Source: Syntrophaceae bacterium
GTDB lineage: Bacteria; Desulfobacterota; Syntrophia; Syntrophales; UBA5619
DNA length: 5,288 nucleotides
Assembly: GCA_023249795.1 (NCBI GenBank)
Contig: JAHFBU010000133.1
Coordinates: 1 to 5,288, forward strand
Direction: 5' to 3'
This document shows positions 1-5,106 of the stretch, piece by piece. Numbering within the stretch: the stretch's first letter is position 1; every line of letters begins with the position of its first letter. The notes under the pieces are model-generated. The model was not told the DNA's origin and searched no databases. It saw nothing but the letters and a program-made list of their open reading frames with translations. Position numbers and translations under genes: made by a program.

Positions 1-464
1 ATGAGGGTCAGCGCCTCGAAAAACTCGTCCATCGTCCCGAAACCGCCGGGCAGGATCACATAGGCCACGGCATACTTGACGAACATTACCTTCCGGATGA
101 AGAAATACTTGTAGTCGATGCTGACGTTGGCGTAGGGGTTGGGCTTCTGCTCGAAAGGCAGGCGGATGTTCATCCCCACCGACTGTCCGCCCGCCTCAGC
201 GGCTCCTTTGTTCGCCGCCTCCATGATGCCGGGGCCGCCGCCCGTGATGACGCCGAAGCCCTCTTCGACAAACCGCCGGGCGAGAAGTTCCGCCTTCCTG
301 TAATAGGGGTCGTCCGGCTTCGTTCTCGCCGAGCCGAAGATGCTCACGGCATGCTTCACCTGGGAGAGTGTTTCGATCGCCTCGACAAATTCGGCCATGA
401 TCCGGAAGACGCGCCAGGATTCATCGATGGACAGGGCATCCACGACATACTGCTTTTCGTCCAT
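1..464 (-). CDS. LOG family (TIGR00730-type) nucleotide phosphoribohydrolase, 3' end missing
   Basis: The first 154 residues can be read; the gene continues past the left edge. It has the two signature motifs of the LOG (lysine decarboxylase-like Rossmann) family: TGGGPGIMEA at about residues 74-83 and PGGFGTMDE at 139-147, whose Glu is catalytic in characterised members, plus the conserved RK pair at 124-125. An N-terminal segment (about residues 14-37, ESWRVFRIMAEF) precedes the Rossmann core, as in the longer bacterial subgroup. Characterised LOG proteins cleave nucleoside 5'-monophosphates to free base and ribose 5-phosphate, releasing cytokinins in plants and some bacteria; the bacterial substrate is often unknown. 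The ATG at 464 is preceded by AGAGGTG about 6 nt upstream, which fixes the start. It lies 115 bp downstream of rpsU with no obvious intrinsic terminator between, so read-through from rpsU is possible. Older annotations call such proteins lysine decarboxylases, which is probably wrong. Family assignment is firm; substrate is unknown. Confidence 0.93.
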   Translation of the reverse strand, partial: MDEKQYVVDALSIDESWRVFRIMAEFVEAIETLSQVKHAVSIFGSARTKPDDPYYRKAELLARRFVEEGFGVITGGGPGIMEAANKGAAEAGGQSVGMNIRLPFEQKPNPYANVSIDYKYFFIRKVMFVKYAVAYVILPGGFGTMDEFFEALTL

Positions 465-537
465 GTGACACACCTCTGCCCGGGAAAGGCCGTCGAGGAA
501 ACGCCCCGCGCCTTACTCCCGAACCCTTCTTCCGCGC

Positions 538-559
538 CCGGACCGATCCTTCGATCCGG
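538..559. other. Perfect hairpin between rpsU and the LOG gene
   Basis: A 22-nt palindromic segment folds into a 9-bp stem (one G-T pair) closed by a 4-nt loop; the outer arms are CCGGA/TCCGG. It sits 20 bp after the rpsU stop codon. On the minus strand no T-run follows it, so it does not look like a standard intrinsic terminator. It may protect the rpsU 3' end or attenuate read-through into the LOG gene; that role is inference. Confidence 0.35.
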
Positions 560-579
560 CCTTTTGATCCGGAGACCCT

Positions 580-771
580 TTAAGAGACCCTGCGCCGCTG
601 AACCTTCGCCAGTCTCCGGCGGGCCTCGATGGTCTTTCTCTTCTTCTTCACCGAGGGTTTCTCATAGGCGCGCCGCAGCTTGAGTTCCTTGAACAGGCCG
701 CTCTTGGAAAGCTTGTTCTTGAGGATCTTCAAAGCCTTTTCCACATCATTGTCGAACACTTTTACTTCCAA
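580..771 (-). CDS. rpsU: 30S ribosomal protein S21
   Basis: The 63-residue product is small and basic, with the S21 layout: an N-terminal MEVKVFDND segment, the helix VEKALKILKNKL (about 10-21), the FKELKLRRAYEKPS segment (27-40) and a lysine/arginine-rich tail ending RRRVS. S21 is a late-assembling protein of the small subunit that sits near the 16S rRNA 3' end and helps initiation. Length matches the family. The start is TTG at 771: a TAG stop lies in frame six codons upstream, so no ATG is available, and AAGGAG sits 7 nt before the TTG, an excellent Shine-Dalgarno. It stands alone after its own TATAAT box and behind the terminator of the hisC operon, so it is probably transcribed separately. 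It is not next to dnaG and rpoD here, unlike in the E. coli macromolecular synthesis operon. Confidence 0.97.
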   Translation of the reverse strand: MEVKVFDNDVEKALKILKNKLSKSGLFKELKLRRAYEKPSVKKKRKTIEARRRLAKVQRRRVS

Positions 772-778
772 ATTCCTT

Positions 779-784
779 CTCCTT
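779..784 (-). promoter_or_regulatory. Shine-Dalgarno deciding the TTG start of rpsU
   Basis: On the minus strand the sequence AAAAGGAG ends 7 nt before the TTG at 771, a near-ideal anti-16S match. It is what makes the TTG convincing, since the frame is closed by TAG just upstream at 787-789. Confidence 0.8.
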
Positions 785-796
785 TTCTATCGTTTG

Positions 797-825
797 ATTA
801 TAATGTCCTCGAATAGACCCATCTC
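797..825 (-). promoter_or_regulatory. Probable sigma-70 promoter of rpsU (strong -10, weak -35)
   Basis: A perfect TATAAT reads on the minus strand at 802-797. Transcription would start near 790, giving a leader of about 18 nt that holds little more than the Shine-Dalgarno. At the optimal 17-nt spacing the -35 position (825-820) reads GAGATG, a poor match to TTGACA, and spacings of 16 or 18 are no better. No extended -10 TG is present. It lies just downstream of the preceding operon's terminator, which supports an independent rpsU transcript. Confidence 0.55.
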
Positions 826-842
826 CGATGAATTACCGGCGC

Positions 843-894
843 AAAAAAAGGGCAGTACGGCGCTTCGCTGATGTTTGCGTGCCGTAAACTACCC
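843..894 (-). terminator. Intrinsic terminator of the TPR-hisC operon
   Basis: Read on the minus strand, the arm GGGTAGTTTACGGC (894-881) pairs with GCCGTACTGCCC (861-850): TACGGC/GCCGTA pairs perfectly, GGGTAG/CTGCCC pairs with one T-G wobble, and two T residues bulge from the first arm. Seven T residues (849-843) follow directly. The loop is 19 nt, longer than usual. It begins 31 nt after the hisC stop and lies before the rpsU promoter, so it separates the two transcription units. On the plus strand no T-run follows the stem, so it appears to work in one direction only. Confidence 0.87.
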
Positions 895-925
895 TTGATT
901 GTTGCCTATATGTGGACCACGCTCC

Positions 926-1990
926 TTACTTTGCTATAATATCCTGCAATACCTCTATAAACATGGAATTTTCTTCGCGGGTTCCGACCGTGACGCGCAT
1001 GAAGTTCTTCATCGTCCCGGGGGCGTTGAAGTTCTTGATCAGGATACCCCGCTCCATGAGTTTCGTGTATACGCGATCCGCGTCAAAATCACAATCAAAA
1101 AAAATAAAATTTGCATCCGTCGGCCGGGGATGAATTCCCGGAATTGTTTTCATCGCCGCGAAAAGCTCAACGCGCAGGCGGCGGATCGTCTCCGCCTGAT
1201 CGAGAAACAGCTCCTCGTGGTCGAGATAGAATCCGGCGGCGGCCTGCGACATGGCGTTCATGTTGTAGGGAAGCCGCACCTTGTCGATCTCGTGAATCAG
1301 CGCGGGAGGGCCTATCAGGAGGCCGATCCGCATGGCGGCAAACCCCACCTTGGAGAGGGTTCGGAGGACGGCCAGATTCTCATGTCGGCCGAGCAACGGC
1401 AGGAAGGTCTGCCCGGAGAAATGGAAGTAGGCCTCATCGACGACGATGATTCCCGGCCACTCCCGGAGGATCGCCTCGATCCGATCGCGGCTGAAACAGT
1501 TGCCCGTCGGATTGTTGGGCCATGCGAGGAAGGTCAGGACGGGGGGATGAGCGGCAATCCGTTCCCGCATGGCCGTCAGATCGAGATCGAACGACCCATC
1601 GAGCGGAACGGCCGAAACCTTCAAACCGGCATTTTGGGCGGATATCCGATACATCGCGAAGGTGGGAATCGGGATCATGATCTCCGCCTCCGGCCTGGCT
1701 ACGGCGGTGCAGAGAATCTGTATCAGTTCATCCGATCCGTTCCCGAGGACGATCTGGTCGCTTCCGACACCGAAGGCCTCGGCGAATCGGGATGCCAGGA
1801 CGGGCGAACCGGCTTCGGGATACCGGTTCAAGGGAACGGAAGCAAGCCTGGCCGCGAACAGCTCCCGGAGAGATGCGGGCATCTCCAGCGGATTTTCATT
1901 GGCATCCAGCTTGATCGGGCAGGAGGTATTCTCCACCGCATAGGCCTTCTGGGCGAGGATCTCCTCTTTGATCAAAGAGCTGATGTTCAT
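926..1990 (-). CDS. hisC: Histidinol-phosphate aminotransferase
   Basis: This is a class I/II PLP-dependent aminotransferase of 354 residues, the usual HisC length. It converts imidazole-acetol phosphate plus glutamate into histidinol phosphate plus 2-oxoglutarate in cytosolic histidine biosynthesis. Visible landmarks are LDANENP (28-34), GNGSDELI (83-90), WPNNPTG (157-163), VVDEAY (183-188), the PLP lysine K214 in TLSKVGFAAMRIG with R221, and FMRVTVGT (330-337), whose R332 is the expected substrate-binding arginine. The frame is open far upstream, but the ATG at 1990 is the right start: LDANENP falls at the normal distance from it, its ATGA overlaps the lipM stop by 4 bp, and GGGAG lies about 9 nt upstream. 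It is the last gene of the operon, followed by a strong terminator. No other his genes lie nearby. HisC-like enzymes can also transaminate aromatic substrates, so a side role cannot be excluded. Confidence 0.96.
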   Translation of the reverse strand: MNISSLIKEEILAQKAYAVENTSCPIKLDANENPLEMPASLRELFAARLASVPLNRYPEAGSPVLASRFAEAFGVGSDQIVLGNGSDELIQILCTAVARPEAEIMIPIPTFAMYRISAQNAGLKVSAVPLDGSFDLDLTAMRERIAAHPPVLTFLAWPNNPTGNCFSRDRIEAILREWPGIIVVDEAYFHFSGQTFLPLLGRHENLAVLRTLSKVGFAAMRIGLLIGPPALIHEIDKVRLPYNMNAMSQAAAGFYLDHEELFLDQAETIRRLRVELFAAMKTIPGIHPRPTDANFIFFDCDFDADRVYTKLMERGILIKNFNAPGTMKNFMRVTVGTREENSMFIEVLQDIIAK

Positions 1991-2811
1991 TCGCGGCTTC
2001 TCCCTTTCCTGTTCCAGTCCTCGCTGCCATATTTCTTCGTCATCAGTTCGTCCTTGAGCGCCTGCTCTTCCGAAGTCAATCGTCCTTCCCGGAACCGTAT
2101 GCCCAGCACCCGTTCGAATCCCTCTTGCAGGACACGGCGCAGCTTTTCCTCGCCAACCGACGTCCCCGCATGCTCGCCGACAGAGGTAATCGCGTTTCGC
2201 AGATGGTCCGCATCGGTTTTGCTGTCCCGGTGGGGCAGCATGACGGCACAGGTCCGAAAGGGGTCGAACGCCAGGAGCAGCGATCCGTGCTGCAGAAAGA
2301 CGCCGTGGGACCTCATCTGCGCCGATCCGCAGATTTTGCGTCCGCCGACGAGGAGCTCGTAGCGGGAAGGAGAGGAAAAGCACGAAGAGCGGAGTGTCCC
2401 GTCCGGCGCCTGCCTCCCATCCCCCTTCATTTCCGTCCGGACACCGATTTCGGCCAGCCCTTGCGCGATACAGTTGCTGATCACGCGATAGGCATTCAGG
2501 ATATCCGGAGAGAATAGGTGTGAATCCACACCGGCGATCACGGCATAGGTCAGCTCCTGTTCATGAAGGACCGCCTTTCCGCCCGTCGGACGACGGATGA
2601 TATCGACGCCGAACCTCCGGCAGGCTTCGCCGTCGACCTCTTTTTCATAATCCTGAAAATAGCCGATGGAAAGAGCAGGAACCCGCCACCCGTAGAAACG
2701 AAGCGTCGAAGGGCTCTTCTTGCGGATGCTTTCCCGGAAGAGAGCCTCATCAACGGCCATATTCTCCACGGCGTCGGCCTTCCGGAAAGGGAGAATTCTC
2801 CATTCCTCCAC
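1987..2811 (-). CDS. lipM: LipM-type octanoyltransferase (biotin/lipoate A/B protein ligase family)
   Basis: The 274-residue product matches the BPL/LplA catalytic fold. Motifs in order are NMAVDEALF (17-25), LRFYGWRVPALSIGYFQ (37-53), RRPTGGKAVLHEQELTY (73-89), SSCFSSPSRYELLVGGRKICGSAQ (142-165, written here only as a span: key residues C144, Y151, K159) and LQHGSLLL (173-180). The Cys in the CF-S-YE context and the GSAQ/QHG pair are typical of LipM, which moves octanoate from acyl carrier protein to GcvH through a Cys thioester; LplA proper has no such Cys and uses ATP with free lipoate. The C-terminus ends with the usual KYGSEDWN element. The start is GTG at 2811, 6 nt after the gcvH stop; the nearest Shine-Dalgarno (GGAGG) lies about 14 nt upstream inside gcvH, so coupling to gcvH translation is likely. 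It overlaps hisC by 4 bp. LplA-like ligase activity remains the alternative. Confidence 0.88.
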   Translation of the reverse strand: MEEWRILPFRKADAVENMAVDEALFRESIRKKSPSTLRFYGWRVPALSIGYFQDYEKEVDGEACRRFGVDIIRRPTGGKAVLHEQELTYAVIAGVDSHLFSPDILNAYRVISNCIAQGLAEIGVRTEMKGDGRQAPDGTLRSSCFSSPSRYELLVGGRKICGSAQMRSHGVFLQHGSLLLAFDPFRTCAVMLPHRDSKTDADHLRNAITSVGEHAGTSVGEEKLRRVLQEGFERVLGIRFREGRLTSEEQALKDELMTKKYGSEDWNRKGRSRE

Positions 2812-2817
2812 CGCGAT

Positions 2818-3216
2818 TCAGTCGACCTCCGCTTCCTGAATCACAAACTCCTGATATCCCCTTGCATCCAGGAGCTCGTCCAACTCCTCCGGATCCTCCA
2901 GATCCACAATGATCATCCACCCGGTGTCATGGGGGTCGCTGTTGACAACCCCGATTTCATCCGTGATATCCTCATTGACGCTGATGACCACCCCGCTGAC
3001 CGGCGAGATGAGTTCGATTACCGCCTTTACAGATTCGATGCTGCCGAACGGTTCATCCCGCTCCACATAGGAATCGACCGCGGGCAGATCCAGCGAAAGG
3101 ATCTCTCCCAGTTTCTCCTGAGCATGGTCCGTAATACCGATGGTGGCCAGATCGCCATCCACCCTCACCCAAACATGTTCGCGACTGTACAGAAGATCAT
3201 CCGGAATTGATTTCAT
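2818..3216 (-). CDS. gcvH: Glycine cleavage system H protein / GcvH-type lipoyl carrier
   Basis: This 132-residue protein has the GcvH lipoyl-domain plan: HVWVRVDGDLATIGITDHAQ (14-33), LGEILSLDLP (36-45), and the lipoylation site ESVKAVIELISPVSG (61-75) with K64 as the expected lipoyl lysine, followed by GW at 99-100. H protein shuttles the aminomethyl group between P, T and L proteins in glycine cleavage; in many bacteria it is also the acceptor from which lipoyl groups pass to other enzymes. The segment after the lipoyl site departs from the usual form: ITDEIGVVNSDPHDTGW replaces the common pattern with D-P-E-L and D-P-Y-G. ATG at 3216 has AGGA about 9 nt upstream. The gene lies 40 bp after the peptidase and 6 bp before lipM, its likely modifying enzyme. 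No gcvT or gcvP is present in the window, so a lipoyl-relay role is plausible. Confidence 0.94.
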   Translation of the reverse strand: MKSIPDDLLYSREHVWVRVDGDLATIGITDHAQEKLGEILSLDLPAVDSYVERDEPFGSIESVKAVIELISPVSGVVISVNEDITDEIGVVNSDPHDTGWMIIVDLEDPEELDELLDARGYQEFVIQEAEVD

Positions 3217-3256
3217 ATCATGGTATCCTGTTCTTCATGAATTTATGATCAGCAAT

Positions 3257-4336
3257 CTATATCACTGCGAGTTCCTTCGACGTCCGCGTCAGGATCTCAC
3301 AACCCTTATCCGTCACCAGAACCGTATCCTCGATCCGAACCCCCCAGAGACCGGGAAGATATACCCCGGGTTCGACGGTCACCACCATGCCGGCCTGGAG
3401 GGCCTCTTCCCTGCCCGCGGCCAAACGCGGCGCCTCATGGACCTCCAGCCCCACGCCATGGCCGGTGCCATGAGAGAATAAATTCCCCAACCCCGCTTCG
3501 TTGAGATGCGACCGGGCGATGCGGTCGATCTCCCCGCAGGAGACGCCCGCCCGAATCGCTCCGATTGCCCGGTCATGGGCCTCCAGGACCAACCGGTAGA
3601 TCTCCCGTTGACGCTCCGAGGCGCTCCCGACCAAAAGCGTACAGGTCTCATCCGAATGATACCCGCCGCAGACCGCCCCGTAGTCGATCATTACGAAATC
3701 CCCGTCCGCAATCGTTCTGCTACCCGGGGTGGCGTGGGGAAGGGCCGAATTGGCCCCCGCCGCGACAATCGTCTCAAAGGAAGCCTGTTCGGCCCCGCCG
3801 CGCCGCATCCGGTATTCCAGATCGAGGGCGATCTCCTTCTCCCGGACGCCGGGCCGGATCATCTCACGGACGGCGGCGAAGGCTTTCCCGGCGATCTGCG
3901 CCGCCTCCCGGATCCGGTCGATCTCCTCCTCATCCTTGACGGCGCGGAGGAATTCGAAACTCGGGGGAAGGGGCTGGAACGACACATCCGGAAGCGATTC
4001 CTTCAGTTTCAGATATTCAGAAACCGTAAGAACCGGCGATTCGAAACCGATCGACCCGACCTTATGCTGATGGGCCACCGCAGCGATCCCATCCGCGCGT
4101 TTTCGGAATTCAAAGACCTCCGCACCCGGGGCATCGGCCCGAGCCTGAGTCACATAGCGTCCGTCCACCAGGAGCGTCAGCCAGTCCGGGCCCGCCATCA
4201 GCGCGCCATCACCGCCGGTGAAACCGGTCAGGTAGCGGATATTTTTTTCACCCAGGATGAGCAGCGCGTCCGTCTCCGGAAATCCCGACCGCAGGCGGCC
4301 TACCCGATTCGAAAACGGCGAAGGATCATGCCGCAT
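3257..4336 (-). CDS. Aminopeptidase P family (M24B) metallopeptidase, probable Xaa-Pro peptidase
   Basis: The 359-residue product has a creatinase-type N-terminal domain (about 1-130; LGEKNIRYLTGF at 28-39, VDGRYVTQA at 57-65) and a pita-bread M24 catalytic domain (about 135-355). All five metal ligands are visible: D218 in MIDYG, D229 in HSDET, H293 in GTGHGVG, E322 in VEPGVY and E336 in VRIEDT. The conserved H201 (LPHATPG) and H300 (VHEAP) are also there. Such cytosolic enzymes remove the residue before proline from peptides or split Xaa-Pro dipeptides; the sequence does not tell PepP from PepQ activity. The usual Arg in D-x-T-R-T is Cys here (DETCT). I place the start at ATG 4336, which has GGAAGG about 10 nt upstream and overlaps the TPR gene by 11 bp; an in-frame ATG at 4357 has no Shine-Dalgarno. 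A 40-bp gap to gcvH argues for cotranscription. Confidence 0.94.
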   Translation of the reverse strand: MRHDPSPFSNRVGRLRSGFPETDALLILGEKNIRYLTGFTGGDGALMAGPDWLTLLVDGRYVTQARADAPGAEVFEFRKRADGIAAVAHQHKVGSIGFESPVLTVSEYLKLKESLPDVSFQPLPPSFEFLRAVKDEEEIDRIREAAQIAGKAFAAVREMIRPGVREKEIALDLEYRMRRGGAEQASFETIVAAGANSALPHATPGSRTIADGDFVMIDYGAVCGGYHSDETCTLLVGSASERQREIYRLVLEAHDRAIGAIRAGVSCGEIDRIARSHLNEAGLGNLFSHGTGHGVGLEVHEAPRLAAGREEALQAGMVVTVEPGVYLPGLWGVRIEDTVLVTDKGCEILTRTSKELAVI

Positions 4337-5000
4337 GGCCGCGCAACCTTCCGACATTGCTCAACCAGCGGGAAAGCTCGGCGACGATCCCCGCATTTCG
4401 CTGCGAGGAGGCTTCTTGGAGTATCCGGCCGCGGACCTCCCGAAGCAGTTCGGCCGCCTTTCCGTTTTGCGGCTCTTGCCCGACGATCTTCTCCAACACC
4501 TCTTCCGCCTGCCGGAGATGACCCTGACGGACGTAGAGTTCGGCGAGGGTCACCGTCTGGAAGTCGGAGGGGATGATGGTCTCCTGTTCCGTATTCGTTT
4601 CTTGCCGTTCGTCGACGCCGTTCCATGTCTCCAGGATATCCCGGACACGGGGCGCCTCTGGGTTGAGGGCCGCGAACTTCCGGTAGAACGTCTCCGCCGA
4701 ATCCGTCATCCCTTTTTTCATGCAGATGTTGCCCATGCAGACGTAGATCTGAGAGAATCTTGCGAGGATCTCCTCCATCTCCTCGATCATCCCTCTGGCC
4801 TCGTCGATCCTCCCCTGAAGGATACAGACACGGCAGATTGCTGTACGGGCGTCCAGATCCTCCGGAATTCTTTTCATTCTCGCTTGAGCGAGATCCAAAA
4901 CCACGTGCAATTCGTTCCGGTCGAGGCAGGCATCCACCTGCGAGAGGAAGGCTTTCCTCTCCTGCTCACACTCCGCTGGACAGAGTTCCCGGTCATCCAT
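4326..5000 (-). CDS. Tetratricopeptide repeat (TPR) protein of unknown role
   Basis: From ATG 5000 the product is 224 residues, acidic and helical, with no signal peptide or membrane segment. TPR-like helix pairs are visible at about 48-81 (LDARTAICRVCILQGRIDEA), 82-115 (IYVCMGNICMKKGMTDSAE) and 148-181 (TLAELYVRQGHLRQAEEVLE, ending in EPQN). A polar linker (about 127-145, rich in E, T and N) separates the second and third, and the tail SRWLSNVGRLR is amphipathic. TPRs bind protein partners; no partner can be named. All seven cysteines lie in the first 93 residues, including CPAEC (7-11), CRVC (56-59) and CMGNIC (88-93). Start choice is open: ATG 5000 has a weak GAGAAG 10 nt upstream, whereas ATG 5030 (10 residues more) and TTG 5045 have none. 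It is the first gene of the operon and overlaps the peptidase gene by 11 bp. Confidence 0.82.
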   Translation of the reverse strand: MDDRELCPAECEQERKAFLSQVDACLDRNELHVVLDLAQARMKRIPEDLDARTAICRVCILQGRIDEARGMIEEMEEILARFSQIYVCMGNICMKKGMTDSAETFYRKFAALNPEAPRVRDILETWNGVDERQETNTEQETIIPSDFQTVTLAELYVRQGHLRQAEEVLEKIVGQEPQNGKAAELLREVRGRILQEASSQRNAGIVAELSRWLSNVGRLRGHAA

Positions 5001-5030
5001 GGGCCATATTCTTCTCAATATATTCAACAT

Positions 5031-5068
5031 GTTAGCGAATAACAACCGAAATCGGGTTGAAAGCTAAC
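5031..5068. repeat. Nested inverted repeat over the operon's -10 region and early leader
   Basis: The outer arms GTTAGC (5031-5036) and GCTAAC (5063-5068) are perfect 6-bp inverted copies. Inside them CAACC (5043-5047) and GGTTG (5055-5059) form a second inverted pair. The right outer arm covers the proposed -10 element; the left one ends directly before ATG 5030. The placement fits an operator, or a stem-loop if transcription starts further upstream. No regulator is recognisable from the motif. Confidence 0.45.
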
Positions 5069-5090
5069 ACAGCCCGCAAGAGCATGTCAA
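5062..5090 (-). promoter_or_regulatory. Probable sigma-70 promoter of the TPR-peptidase-gcvH-lipM-hisC operon
   Basis: On the minus strand a perfect TTGACA (5090-5085) is followed after 17 nt by TTAGCT (5067-5062), or after 18 nt by TAGCTT (5066-5061). The -10 is weak, but the -35 is perfect and the spacing right. Transcription would start near 5054, leaving a leader of about 24 nt to ATG 5030 or about 54 nt to ATG 5000. It lies directly after the stop codon of the upstream gene and before the first gene of the cluster. Confidence 0.6.
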
Positions 5091-5106
5091 GAACGAAAAC
5101 GGGCGT

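Noticed and set aside
351..871. Plus-strand open frames over the LOG start, rpsU and the terminator
   Set aside because: They cross the rpsU gene and the terminator in antisense, have low-complexity Pro/Ser/Arg composition and no credible ribosome site.
899..2362. Open frame of 487 codons on the plus strand, antisense to hisC and lipM
   Set aside because: It has no recognisable domain and its product is biased in composition. It mirrors two well-identified genes on the other strand, and high GC content explains its length.
1991..2383. N-terminal extension of hisC to give a 485-residue protein
   Set aside because: The extension is arginine- and alanine-rich, overlaps lipM in another frame and is unlike HisC. 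The ATG at 1990 gives the normal length and the ATGA junction.
3218..3240. Small inverted repeat TCATG/CATGA around the gcvH Shine-Dalgarno
   Set aside because: Only 5 bp with a 13-nt loop; likely chance, and no evidence for a regulatory fold.
3506..4576. Open frame of 356 codons on the plus strand, antisense to the peptidase and TPR genes
   Set aside because: It is proline- and arginine-rich with no motif; the opposite strand carries all the metal ligands of an M24 peptidase.
4257..5042. Open frame of 261 codons on the plus strand, antisense to the TPR gene
   Set aside because: No family resemblance; it is the shadow of the TPR gene, which has a promoter and tight operon spacing.
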